From NCBI RefSeq assembly GCF_000214175.1, contig NC_015561.1:1-64000 (forward strand): a DNA stretch of 64,000 nt, in the 5' to 3' direction. This document shows, piece after piece, positions 50,736-59,385 of this stretch (within the stretch, counting starts at the first letter, position 1; each line of letters begins with the position of its first letter). This DNA is from Hoyosella subflava DQS3-9A1 (GTDB lineage: Bacteria; Actinomycetota; Actinomycetes; Mycobacteriales; Mycobacteriaceae). A model generated the notes under the pieces. The model saw only the letters and a list, made by a program, of their open reading frames with translations, was not told the DNA's origin and made no database searches. Made by a program: the position numbers and the translations under genes.

Positions 50736-52399
50736 ACAGCCGCAACCTCGTCGCACTGGGCACGTTTGCGCTCATCCCGCTGCTGCTGTTCATACTCTTC
50801 GCGACGGTGTTTCAGGACGAAGAAGACCGCGCCGCCACCGATTGCCTTCCCGGCAGCCGGATGATTCCCGGCGGCGGGGGTGACCTCATCGCGCCACCGG
50901 GATCGTTCATCAAACCCGTCAAACCTGATGACGTCTTGTTCACCTCGGGATTCGGGATGCGCTGGGGAACGATGCACCAGGGCATCGACCTCGCAGGCCC
51001 GGTCGGCACACCCATCTACGCGGCCGCGGACGGGGTCGTGCGCCACGCGGGCGGCGCGCAAGGATTCGGGCTGTGGATAGTACTCGATCACCACATGAAC
51101 GGCCAGCTTGTCTCCACCGTGTACGGGCACATCGACGCCTTTTCCGTGCAGGTGGGCCAGCAGGTCCGGGCAGGCCAGCAGATCGCCACGATGGGCAACC
51201 GCGGCATCACCACAGGCCCGCACCTGCACTTCGAAATCTGGCAGGGCGGACACGGCGGCACCGCCGTCGACCCCTACCCGCAATACATGGCAGCACCAGC
51301 GCCCGGTGAACAACTCGCCCGGCCCCGAGAGGACCTCAGCCAGCTCGCCGCGGACACCGGGACCAGACCGAGCCCGGCCGCAGCGGTCACACCGCTCGGT
51401 GATCTCTCCCGTCCCGTCCCCGCGTCAGTCGGTTCGGAAGCGAACCTTCAGGTCAACACAAAACGGCTGATGCGCGCCGTCCACGCCAAATTCGGGGACC
51501 GGATCGACACGATCGGCGGGTGGCGCCCGCACGATCCCTTCCCCGATCACCCGAGTGGTCAGGCCATTGACGTCATGATCCCGAACTACTCGTCCGGCGC
51601 TGGTGTCGCTCTCGGTGACGAGGTCACAGACTATGTCCTGTCCAACGCCGGCTTCTTCGACGTGGACTACGTGATCTGGCGGCAAATGTACATCAAGCCC
51701 GGCCAGGCCCCCTCCTTGATGGAAGACCGGGGGTCGGAGACTGAAAACCACTTCGACCACGTGCACGTCACCGTCCGCGGCGGCGGATTCGATGACACCG
51801 CGATGGACTGGGGACACGCTCCCGGCCGCACCGGAAGCTACGACCCGATGGCCCCGATCGACTGCGTCATCAGCGGTGACGGGCTTGGGGACCACCTCGC
51901 GGACGGATCCGTACCACCAGAGTTCGCGCCGTGGATCACCCGCGCCGGATCAAGGTGCCCACAGATCAGGCCGTCTCTGCTTGCCGCGCAGATCGAGGCG
52001 GAAAGCGGATTCCGCACCCACGCCGTCTCCTCCGCGGCCGCGCAGGGCCCCGCCCAGTTCATCCCCACCACCTGGGCGAGCTGGGGCCGCACCGTCGACG
52101 ACAACGGCAACCCCACCGGGCCACCCGGCTCCGGCAACGTCAACGCCATCCCCGACTCGGTAATGGCACAGGGCCGCTACATGTGCCACATCGCGCAGAC
52201 CATCGACGCCGCGATCACAGAAGGCCGCGTCCGCGCCCCGAACGGGGCAGCCGAGCTGTACCTCGCGGGCTACAACGCCGGAGAAGGCGCCGTCCTGTCC
52301 GCCGGCGGATTCCCCACAGGCGGGCAGCACACCACCGAAACACGGCCGTACGCAGACAAAATCCTCGCCGCGGAACCGAAGTACCGGGCAATGAACTAA
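50723..52399 (+). CDS. three-domain cell-wall hydrolase (M23 + VldE-like + lysozyme-like)
   Basis: 558 residues, GTG start. A membrane anchor spans residues 9-30. An M23 endopeptidase domain (70-190) has HQGIDLAGP (His85, Asp89) and GPHLHFEIW. A second domain (about 240-350) carries RLMRAVHAKFGDRIDTIGG and HPSGQAIDVMIPN, resembling the VldE/ARB-07466 domain. A lysozyme/SLT domain (about 405-520) starts LLAAQIEAESGFRTHAVSSA. It opens peptidoglycan for the transfer channel, the VirB1 role. Confidence 0.9.
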   Translation: MASVNSRNLVALGTFALIPLLLFILFATVFQDEEDRAATDCLPGSRMIPGGGGDLIAPPGSFIKPVKPDDVLFTSGFGMRWGTMHQGIDLAGPVGTPIYAAADGVVRHAGGAQGFGLWIVLDHHMNGQLVSTVYGHIDAFSVQVGQQVRAGQQIATMGNRGITTGPHLHFEIWQGGHGGTAVDPYPQYMAAPAPGEQLARPREDLSQLAADTGTRPSPAAAVTPLGDLSRPVPASVGSEANLQVNTKRLMRAVHAKFGDRIDTIGGWRPHDPFPDHPSGQAIDVMIPNYSSGAGVALGDEVTDYVLSNAGFFDVDYVIWRQMYIKPGQAPSLMEDRGSETENHFDHVHVTVRGGGFDDTAMDWGHAPGRTGSYDPMAPIDCVISGDGLGDHLADGSVPPEFAPWITRAGSRCPQIRPSLLAAQIEAESGFRTHAVSSAAAQGPAQFIPTTWASWGRTVDDNGNPTGPPGSGNVNAIPDSVMAQGRYMCHIAQTIDAAITEGRVRAPNGAAELYLAGYNAGEGAVLSAGGFPTGGQHTTETRPYADKILAAEPKYRAMN

Positions 52400-52435
52400 C
52401 AACACGAGCGCTACCAGACACAGAAGCGCTACAAC

Positions 52436-52458
52436 GCTAGCTGAGACAGGAAGCTAGC
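52436..52458 (+). other. hairpin between the wall-hydrolase and lipoprotein genes
   Basis: GCTAGCT pairs with AGCTAGC around a 9-base loop, in an 88-bp gap that also contains three GCGCTAC/ACGCTAC boxes. It may be an attenuator or processing site. Confidence 0.35.
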
Positions 52459-52487
52459 CAACGCTACGAGAGAAGAAGGGGTACAGG

Positions 52488-53030
52488 ATGCTGAGAAAGC
52501 ACCAGGGCCAGGCCGCGGTCCTGATCGGACTCATCGCGGTCACCGCGGCGTGCGGCCGCTCAGAGCCCGCTGACGAGCCGATCCCGGAAGGGACGGACGC
52601 ACACGTCGAGATCAACCCCGTTGAGGCGTCACCGCAGCCGGTCGCGAGAGCCGCGATGCAGACGATCCTGTCGTGGCAGCCAGCCACCGACACCAGCAAA
52701 ACCGATGCGCTGCGGCGCGCGCAACAGTGGCTAAGCGGCGAACTGCTCGATGCCGCACTCACACCGAACGCGGACAGCGAGGTCCGCCCAGACCCCCGCT
52801 GGGAGGCGTGGAAACAATCCATCGACGTGGTGACCGCGCGCTGCGACACCGCGCCTGATGGTGTCGCAGTGCCCGAAGGTGCCCGCACCGTGGTGGTCGA
52901 TGTGGAGTGCACCCAGACTGTCCTGCACACCTCCGGGCAGTCGACTCCGCTCACCCCAGGAACATGGCGCACCACGCTCACAGAAGCCAGTGACGGCTGG
53001 CGCCTGACCAGTTACCGATTCCACAGCTGA
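52488..53030 (+). CDS. lipoprotein of the transfer operon
   Basis: 180 residues. The signal peptide ends in a lipobox VTAAC at about residue 22. The mature domain (VARAAMQTILSWQPATDTSK, then VDVVTARCDTAPDG-like and WRTTLTEASDGWRLTSYRF) has the helix-then-strands layout of NTF2/VirB8-like accessory domains. It lies directly before the coupling-protein gene. No named family is recognised. Confidence 0.72.
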   Translation: MLRKHQGQAAVLIGLIAVTAACGRSEPADEPIPEGTDAHVEINPVEASPQPVARAAMQTILSWQPATDTSKTDALRRAQQWLSGELLDAALTPNADSEVRPDPRWEAWKQSIDVVTARCDTAPDGVAVPEGARTVVVDVECTQTVLHTSGQSTPLTPGTWRTTLTEASDGWRLTSYRFHS

Positions 53031-53046
53031 AAGGAACCCCTGAACC

Positions 53047-54975
53047 ATGACGTCTCGAGTTCGCCGCGACCGGCCCGGCACCGGCAGTGGCAGCACGAAG
53101 GTGTTCCTGATCGTGCTCGCCGTTATCGCCACACTCTGCGTAATGAGCACCGCATACAAGCTCGGCGGGGGAGAAGCTGACTGGAACCCGCTCGGGCTGA
53201 TCGTGCTGCTGTTCCTCGGCAAAACCTCATGGCCCGCTGCCGCGACCGGCTACCTCGCCGCGGTCGGGCTCGCGATACTCGGGCTCCTCGTTGCCGCGGC
53301 GGTGATCGCCAAACACACCGGGATCGCGGAGAAAATGCGGCGCCGCCGGGTGGAGAAACGACTGGACAGTCTCGCCCGGACCTCGATGATCAATCCGCAC
53401 GACGTGCCCGAGACCGACCCCCGGTTCCAGGCCGCGACGACCCGGAAACTCGCCCCCGAAGTCCCTGACAATCACCCCGGCTTCCTCGGCGTCCCCGTGG
53501 GCACCACCGTCGTCGCGAACCGCGTCCTGCGAATGATGTGGGAATGGGTAGCACTCGCCTACGCCGGTACCCGCATGGGTAAAACAGCCGGTTTATGTGT
53601 GCCTGCGATCGTGGCAGCCCCCGGCGCGGTGATCGCCACCTCGAACAAGCCCGACATCTTCACCGACACCCAGGGAATACGCCGCCAGCACGGCACGGTG
53701 TGGCTGCTCGACCTGCAGGGCGTCGTCACCGGGAACCAGCAGCAGCGCGCACTGTTCTGGTTCAACCCGCTGCGCGGTGTCGGTGACCTGCCCACCGCCA
53801 AACACGTCATGGATTGCTTCGTCTCCGCCGCGATCGAACCCGGCTCCCGCCCCGACGCCTACTTCGACCCCGAATCCCGCGACCTCTTCGGCGCCTACAT
53901 CCTCGCCGCGGCAATGGCCGGCGGGGACCTGCTGCACGTGACCTCGTGGCTGCGCAACATCCAGTCACAAGTCGCGCCGACCATACTCGACGAAAACGGC
54001 TACCACGACCTCGCCGAATCCATGAGAGCGCGCCAGCGCATCAACTCACGCCAGCGCGACGGCTTCTACGGCATGGCCCGCCGCTACCTGACACCACTGG
54101 ACGAGCCGCGCTTCGCCGCCGCGGTGGTCCCCAACCAGCGCAAAAAAATCAGCCTCGACGAAAACGGGAAAATCACCGTCAGCGACGGTAACCACGTCCA
54201 CAACCTGCCCGAACTCAACATCGCCCGGTTCGTCAGAAGCACCGACACCATCTACGCGCTCTCCGAGGAAGGCCCCGGCAGCGCAGCCGCTATCGGCACC
54301 GCACTGATCGGTGCGGTCTTCATCGAAGCGAAACTCTACGGCCGCACCCAGCCGAACAAACGCATGCCACTGCCGCTGCTCGCCGTGCTTGACGAAGCCG
54401 CAAACGTCTGCCGCCTGCGCGAACTGCCAAAGTGGTACAGCTACTTCGGGTCACAAGGCATCAACGCGATCACCATCCTCCAATCACCCTCACAAGCAGT
54501 CGATGTGTGGGGAGAAGCAGGCGCGAAACTGCTCAGCGACGCCGCGAACCTCACCTGGTACGGCGGCAACGTCGACGACAAAAAATACCTCGGCGACCTC
54601 TCCGCCTCGATCGGGGACCACTACGTCGAAACCGAATCCATGTCCGTGTCAACCAGTCTCCGCAACGGCACCGGAGGGTCCTCACAGCGATCCTGGCAGC
54701 GCGAACGAATCATGGACGTCTCCGACCTCGAAGCGCTCCCGCGCACCCGCGCCATCGTCAAGATCGGCGGGTCAAAACCCCTGCTCGTGAAGAAAGACTT
54801 CTGGTTCGAAAGCAAACACAAACACGCCGTCACCGCCTCCAAACAGACAGCCGACACGAACGCACTGCTCCCGCCGAAACCCAACCAGCGGACGCAAACC
54901 CCCCGCACCGCTGTGGACAGCGAGTACGAAGCACTCGCCACCTCACAATTCTTCGACCACTCCCAGAAAGCCTGA
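53047..54975 (+). CDS. VirD4/TraG-type coupling protein
   Basis: 642 residues. Membrane helices lie at about 18-37 and 68-88, plus a weaker one near 50. Walker A is YAGTRMGKTAG (174-180), Walker B is PLPLLAVLDEAANVC, with the following QGINAITILQSPSQAV motif typical of TraG/VirD4. It brings the relaxase-DNA complex to the channel. The DUF4913 gene 6 bp downstream is its usual companion in actinobacterial plasmids. Confidence 0.9.
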   Translation: MTSRVRRDRPGTGSGSTKVFLIVLAVIATLCVMSTAYKLGGGEADWNPLGLIVLLFLGKTSWPAAATGYLAAVGLAILGLLVAAAVIAKHTGIAEKMRRRRVEKRLDSLARTSMINPHDVPETDPRFQAATTRKLAPEVPDNHPGFLGVPVGTTVVANRVLRMMWEWVALAYAGTRMGKTAGLCVPAIVAAPGAVIATSNKPDIFTDTQGIRRQHGTVWLLDLQGVVTGNQQQRALFWFNPLRGVGDLPTAKHVMDCFVSAAIEPGSRPDAYFDPESRDLFGAYILAAAMAGGDLLHVTSWLRNIQSQVAPTILDENGYHDLAESMRARQRINSRQRDGFYGMARRYLTPLDEPRFAAAVVPNQRKKISLDENGKITVSDGNHVHNLPELNIARFVRSTDTIYALSEEGPGSAAAIGTALIGAVFIEAKLYGRTQPNKRMPLPLLAVLDEAANVCRLRELPKWYSYFGSQGINAITILQSPSQAVDVWGEAGAKLLSDAANLTWYGGNVDDKKYLGDLSASIGDHYVETESMSVSTSLRNGTGGSSQRSWQRERIMDVSDLEALPRTRAIVKIGGSKPLLVKKDFWFESKHKHAVTASKQTADTNALLPPKPNQRTQTPRTAVDSEYEALATSQFFDHSQKA

Positions 54976-54981
54976 CAGCAG

Positions 54982-55449
54982 ATGTTCGACGACGACGTGT
55001 TCAGCAACGAATTCACCGACCCCGAACCACCCGCATACCGCCACGAAACTCCAACCGAGGACACAGCCGGTGGCGAGCGCGAGTTCGTCCCCCAGTTCCC
55101 GACCGTCGTGGACTGGGTCCACGGCTACTTCCTCAAACTCATCCGCCGCAAAATCGTCGACGGAGCCGGATCCGGACTGTCCTGGGACGCTCGCTGGTGG
55201 CACTACCCCGAAGTCGTCGCCCGCCTCACTGCACTGCACCAAGCATGGGAAGCAGCCCGAGCCTCCGACGACATGACCGCCATGTCCTCCTGGTGGATCA
55301 ACCACCTCGAACCACACCTGCGAGTCATCCTCGACCCCGAAACCGGACCCATGTCCGACGCCACCCGCAGCGGCGAATTCCTCGGACACCCCCACCTACC
55401 CGCACAACCAGTACCACCGCACCTACTGTCAACCATCAACGGGCGCTGA
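54982..55449 (+). CDS. DUF4913 protein
   Basis: 155 residues with the DUF4913 core VDWVHGYFLKLIRRKI, LSWDARWWHYPEVVARLTAL and SWWINHLEPHLRVILD. These Trp-rich proteins occur beside VirD4-like genes on actinobacterial conjugative elements; their role is unknown. Soluble, no signal peptide. Confidence 0.85.
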   Translation: MFDDDVFSNEFTDPEPPAYRHETPTEDTAGGEREFVPQFPTVVDWVHGYFLKLIRRKIVDGAGSGLSWDARWWHYPEVVARLTALHQAWEAARASDDMTAMSSWWINHLEPHLRVILDPETGPMSDATRSGEFLGHPHLPAQPVPPHLLSTINGR

Positions 55450-55554
55450 TCCGCGTGCGCGGCCTAGCGGAAGCATTGGGCTGAGTGTGATGACACTTCA
55501 AATCCTCAGTGGCAGCACACCCTAGGATGGAGTCATGCCTGCATCACTGTCTCC

Positions 55555-55749
55555 GTGGGAGTCGAGAATCTGACTGTCGGTGCGCTCGCCGACTTCATTG
55601 CCAATGTTCGATTTGCAGGGGCGAGCGATGAAGCTCTGGTTGAGGTGGTCGCGGAGGATAACTTGGGAAACCCGACACTTCCCCACACAATCGCGGTGAC
55701 GGTGCAGAACACGAGGGCTAACGATGGCGCGGACAGTCACAGCTACTAG
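55555..55749 (+). CDS. possible 64-residue protein
   Basis: From a GTG at 55555 the frame reads NLTVGALADFIANVRFAGAS and VVAEDNLGNPTLPHTIAVTV, which looks like genuine protein rather than chance. No good ribosome-binding site precedes it, and an ATG at 55535 belongs to another frame. It is the last plus-strand gene of the transfer operon and runs slightly into the convergent gene. Confidence 0.45.
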   Translation: MGVENLTVGALADFIANVRFAGASDEALVEVVAEDNLGNPTLPHTIAVTVQNTRANDGADSHSY

Positions 55750-55918
55750 GCGTTTTCTCTGCACCGGCTGAGTCCTGCCTCCTGATTGAGTGGGTGAGCG
55801 TGGCAAGGACACGATGGGCGTTTTTTCTGCGCTGGGCATCCGGATGGGCTACGGCATACACGGTTGCCAGGACAATTGGAATCCAGCAGATCGCGCAGAT
55901 CCATATGAGGGTGTTCAC
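55718..55918 (-). CDS. small membrane protein coupled to the sigma factor
   Basis: 66 residues from a GTG that shares the four bases GTGA with the sigma-factor stop. One hydrophobic helix at about 3-24 (LIWICAICWIPIVLATVYAV) is followed by a basic, soluble tail. Its size, membrane anchor and coupling suggest an anti-sigma or membrane tether, but it has no zinc motif and resembles no known anti-sigma family. Confidence 0.55.
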   Translation of the reverse strand: MNTLIWICAICWIPIVLATVYAVAHPDAQRRKNAHRVLATLTHSIRRQDSAGAEKTPSSCDCPRHR

Positions 55919-56595
55919 GCCGTGCCGCCTTTTGCGGCTTGGAGTCGTGCCCATTGGCCAAGCTCGGTTGTTTCCGGAATGTCAATCTTCCCGGAGAAAT
56001 GCAGGTAGGCCAGCTTTCCTCGGTACCGATGAAGGTGGGAACGCATCGTTGCGGGCTTCTTACCCAGTCGTTGTGCGGCTTCGTTGAAACTGATCCCTTC
56101 CCGGACAACCAGCATAAGGACTGAGCTGAGATCATGCGGGGCAAGCTGGAGCAGCTTATGTATCCAGCGATAGTCCGCACCCTCGAGATGAGTTATCTCC
56201 TTCACCCATTCGAGCATGTCAGCACGCGAGTACTCGAAGGGAAGGCTCTTGTGGCGCCGTTCCACGACTGCGGCAAGGATGTTCCTGCATGCGCCAATGA
56301 AGAAGGTCTGAACAGTGGCGGGACCGCTTTCGCTGTACTTCCCGCTATCGAGATATCGCATGAAGCTCGGCAACGCCGAGACGAATACATCGAGGGCAAT
56401 GTCGTTTCGCACGTCGTAGTTACTCTGAGCAGCTTCGACCACAGCGGATGGGAGCATGCCAAAGCTTGCCATTTCCCCGGCGATACCCTCGGCCAACCAC
56501 GTTTTGATAGTCCCCACTGCGGGGTCGTAGAGTTCGGCTGCCAACCGTTGTCCCGCGACCGTCAGCCTCCCCCGATCATCGATGAGCCGTTCCAT
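55915..56595 (-). CDS. ECF-like RNA polymerase sigma factor
   Basis: 226 residues. The middle part (VFVSALPSFMRYLDSGKYSE, VQTFFIGACRNILAAVVERR) corresponds to sigma region 2, with a divergent sequence. The C-terminus (LSSVLMLVVREGISFNEAAQ, then KKPATMRSHLHRYRGKLAYL) is the region 4 helix-turn-helix. The N-terminal 45 residues (LIDDRGRLTVAGQRLAAELY) are extra. It may direct transcription of plasmid genes under a stress or mating signal. It diverges from the nuclease gene at 56796. Confidence 0.75.
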   Translation of the reverse strand: MERLIDDRGRLTVAGQRLAAELYDPAVGTIKTWLAEGIAGEMASFGMLPSAVVEAAQSNYDVRNDIALDVFVSALPSFMRYLDSGKYSESGPATVQTFFIGACRNILAAVVERRHKSLPFEYSRADMLEWVKEITHLEGADYRWIHKLLQLAPHDLSSVLMLVVREGISFNEAAQRLGKKPATMRSHLHRYRGKLAYLHFSGKIDIPETTELGQWARLQAAKGGTA

Positions 56596-56629
56596 ACCAA
56601 TGCCATCCCTCGCGTGTAGAAGAAGTCGT

Positions 56630-56643
56630 GTAAAGCCCTTTAC
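56630..56643. promoter_or_regulatory. palindrome in the divergent promoter region
   Basis: GTAAAG and CTTTAC flank two bases, 35 bp upstream of the sigma-factor start and within the 200-bp divergent region shared with the nuclease gene. Confidence 0.4.
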
Positions 56644-56795
56644 GGGTTATATACAGGTATAGGTTCGACGTGTTGCAAAAATTTTGTGGGAACATCGCGT
56701 CTCACTCGGAGCCTGGGCCCTGGCTGTTACCGGAAGCAGGCACGAGCACGGCTAGATTGAAGGTGTAGTCCGTCACTTCCGACGAGGGGTAACTC

Positions 56796-58529
56796 ATGCG
56801 CGTGTCGTGGTCGCCTATGAGCGGCGACGAGGTGGAGGAGTTCGTTTCCATCCTGTTGTGCCGCGAGTATCCGCATGCGCAGCGGATCAAGCCCGGTCAG
56901 GGTGACGGCGGGATAGATATTCGAGTCCCAGACGAGCCCGGCCGAAGCAGCTTCACCATTTATCAGGTCAAGAAGTTCTCCGACACCATCGATACCAGCG
57001 AGCGGAGCCAGATCAAAAAGTCTGTTGAACGGTTGCGCAAAACAGTCTCGGAGACCGGCCTCGCAGTTTCCGAGTTGGTAGTCGCGTTCCCATCGTCGAT
57101 GACGCCCAACAACGATCAGTGGTTTACCGACCTCACCGCTAACGACTCCTTCAAGGCTCGGTGGGCAGGTCGAGACTTCCTCGAAGGTCTTGCAAGCAAG
57201 TACCCCGATGTGGTCGACTACTTCGTCGGTAATGGCCGTGAGCGCGCGGAAACCGCACTGTATCGGATGGCTACGCTCCTGGGCGCACCTGGTGTTGGCG
57301 CATCGCCAGGCGCTTCGATGGAGCGCATCCAGGCCCTGGCCGACACGCTGAACGCCTGTGACCCCTTGTACTCCTACGAGCTTCAGACGGCGCAGACTCA
57401 AGAACCACCACGTAGACATGCAGCCGGACTAGTTTTTTCCGACATTCGCGGTAATCCGGGTCAGTGGACGGCAGTACACGTTTTCGCCCGAATGGACGAA
57501 TCCGCGAACCTACGTCCAGTAACTCTGAACCTGACGCTCACAGCTAAGGCTGGCACGAGGGAACACGAAAAGCTTGAGGACTTCATCGAATACGGAACTC
57601 CCCTTGTCGATGCCGATGCGATAGACATCGTTTCGGATGCTCCTGGCGGGCTCGGAGGCTGTTACAGCAGAGGCCAAATTACTTCACTCCCACTCACTCC
57701 TCACCGTGATCAGGAACCGACCGAAGTAAGACTCGAGATTGTCAAACCATCCAGTCTTCCCCTCGCCGGGGTCAACTTCACGGTTGTTGAGACGACGCAG
57801 AGCTTGAGCGGCACTGGCAGGCGGCGGGCGCTGAAAGACCCGACGGGATTGCTTACGCATGAACTCCGAGTCAGGTACGGAACCACCACGACTGACTGGA
57901 CCTTCTCTCTCAAAGAATGGAAGGGGGGTTCTCCGGCAGCGATGCTGCCGCTCACCGCGTTTATCCGCCATCTCCACTGCCCTAACATCCTGATCGTCAA
58001 GCGGCCTTACGGAATCAAAACCGGTGAACAACTCCCCATCCCGTCACCGGCTGAACAACTCCCCATCCCGTCACCGGCTGAAGCGCACCCTGCTCGCGTG
58101 TGGTTGCACACGATGATTGAGGCGCTCAGCACTATCCAGGAGCGCGTCACGTCGAGAGTGTTCGTGCCCGAACTTGAAACCCTGAGATCCAAGACCGGCC
58201 GCCAAATTGCGTACGCCGCGAAGGTGATGAGGGAAGGCTCAGTGACTAGTCACTGGACGAAGTACGACGCCCAAGTCACGAAAGAAGTCGATTGGAAAGA
58301 CGTCCTCCCTGGCCCCATCACAATCGTCATACCTCAACAGCTGCCTATCGGCTTCCGTGGAGCCTTGATAGACATCGGATCTTATGTGTTCACCTTTACG
58401 GATGCTGCGATCGCTCCCGACGCAGAACCACCTCACCTGAGCACCCAGATGTCTCTCGTCCCGAATAGCGACGACACCCTAATCAACCGGTGGTACCCAG
58501 TAAACACTGAGTTCCACGAGACACCCTAG
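56796..58529 (+). CDS. nuclease-domain protein, possible defence effector
   Basis: 577 residues, GAGGGG 8 bases before the ATG. The N-terminus (10-60) holds a PD-(D/E)XK core: EVEEFVSILLCREYP, then GQGDGGIDIRV (catalytic Asp) and IYQVKKFSD (QxK). This is the arrangement of Mrr/Cap4-like nucleases. The remaining 450 residues are unrecognised, with a beta-rich look. Residues near 411-428 contain EQLPIPSPA twice, from an exact 27-bp tandem duplication at 58026-58079. Standing alone between transfer genes, it may exclude competing DNA or phage. Confidence 0.72.
   Translation: MRVSWSPMSGDEVEEFVSILLCREYPHAQRIKPGQGDGGIDIRVPDEPGRSSFTIYQVKKFSDTIDTSERSQIKKSVERLRKTVSETGLAVSELVVAFPSSMTPNNDQWFTDLTANDSFKARWAGRDFLEGLASKYPDVVDYFVGNGRERAETALYRMATLLGAPGVGASPGASMERIQALADTLNACDPLYSYELQTAQTQEPPRRHAAGLVFSDIRGNPGQWTAVHVFARMDESANLRPVTLNLTLTAKAGTREHEKLEDFIEYGTPLVDADAIDIVSDAPGGLGGCYSRGQITSLPLTPHRDQEPTEVRLEIVKPSSLPLAGVNFTVVETTQSLSGTGRRRALKDPTGLLTHELRVRYGTTTTDWTFSLKEWKGGSPAAMLPLTAFIRHLHCPNILIVKRPYGIKTGEQLPIPSPAEQLPIPSPAEAHPARVWLHTMIEALSTIQERVTSRVFVPELETLRSKTGRQIAYAAKVMREGSVTSHWTKYDAQVTKEVDWKDVLPGPITIVIPQQLPIGFRGALIDIGSYVFTFTDAAIAPDAEPPHLSTQMSLVPNSDDTLINRWYPVNTEFHETP
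58026..58079. repeat. 27-bp in-frame tandem duplication
   Basis: Two exact copies encode EQLPIPSPA twice within the nuclease-domain protein. Frame is kept, so the protein is simply longer by 9 residues. Confidence 0.9.
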
Positions 58530-58532
58530 AAA

Positions 58533-59360
58533 CTAGATTTCTTGTCCGTGTTCGGCGCTGAGTGGAACATCTAAGTCAGTGTCGGCTGTTGGTCCCGCTT
58601 CTGCGTGTTGTTCTGGCTGCTTGTTGAGCATTTCGGCGGGGGTGCGTGGGTGGCCGAGTTGGGCTGCGGTGAGGGCGTCGATGATGTCGTGGGGGATCTG
58701 GCCGGGGTTTGCTCCGTCTGTCATGGGTGGCTCGACATGATCGTCGCCTGCGACTTGGCCCATGGTTTGCCGGGTGTGGTGAAGCGCTGCCCCGGCCAGC
58801 GCTGCGGTGGTGAGGCTGACGCCGTTCGAGGCGGCGCTGCTGGGCGCGGTGGGTGTCGCGTCGGTGAACGCAGCTCGTGCTTGCTCATCGAGTTCGTGTG
58901 AGGTGTGGGGGATGAGCTTGGAGGCGGTGTAAACCGCGGCGAGCGCGGCTGCGGCTTCGAAGATGATGCGGTCGTTTCGTTCACGTTGTTGTTCGGCCTG
59001 GGCGTGCTGGTGGGCACGTTCATGTTCTTCGGCGAGGCGGCGTTCGTTCTCGGCCGCGATCGCGGCGTAGTCGCGTGCTTCTTCGGTTTCACTGCCGTGC
59101 AGGTGCCGGGCAGCGGCTGCGGCCGCGAGTGCTTGGGCGGCTGCGCGCTGCTGGTGGGTGAGCTGGCGGGTGATGTCTTCAGCGGGCCGGGGCTGCGGTG
59201 TGTGCTGGCCTGCCACGCGCCGTTGCTCGACGTTGTCAACGAAGCGTGTGACTGCGCTGATCTTCTTTTCCGCGTGTGCGCTTGCCGTGTGGTCTGCGGC
59301 GGTGATGCGGCCGCGGCGGCGCAGCGGGGTGCGCCGCTGTCTGCGAGTCGTGTCAGCCAC
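58533..59360 (-). CDS. relaxase-associated accessory protein
   Basis: 275 residues from a GTG at 59360 preceded by GGGAAGGAACC; a longer frame to 59492 would overlap the relaxase stop region. It is Ala/Glu/Arg-rich, with a long helical, probably coiled-coil centre (YAAIAAENERRLAEEHERAH) and a weak hydrophobic patch (IIFEAAAALAAVYTASKLI). The basic N-terminus (TTRRQRRTPLRRRGR) may contact DNA. It follows the relaxase by 25 bp on the same strand, so it probably belongs to the relaxosome. Confidence 0.65.
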   Translation of the reverse strand: MADTTRRQRRTPLRRRGRITAADHTASAHAEKKISAVTRFVDNVEQRRVAGQHTPQPRPAEDITRQLTHQQRAAAQALAAAAAARHLHGSETEEARDYAAIAAENERRLAEEHERAHQHAQAEQQRERNDRIIFEAAAALAAVYTASKLIPHTSHELDEQARAAFTDATPTAPSSAASNGVSLTTAALAGAALHHTRQTMGQVAGDDHVEPPMTDGANPGQIPHDIIDALTAAQLGHPRTPAEMLNKQPEQHAEAGPTADTDLDVPLSAEHGQEI

Positions 59361-59385
59361 GATGGTTCCTTCCCTTGTGGTGGAT

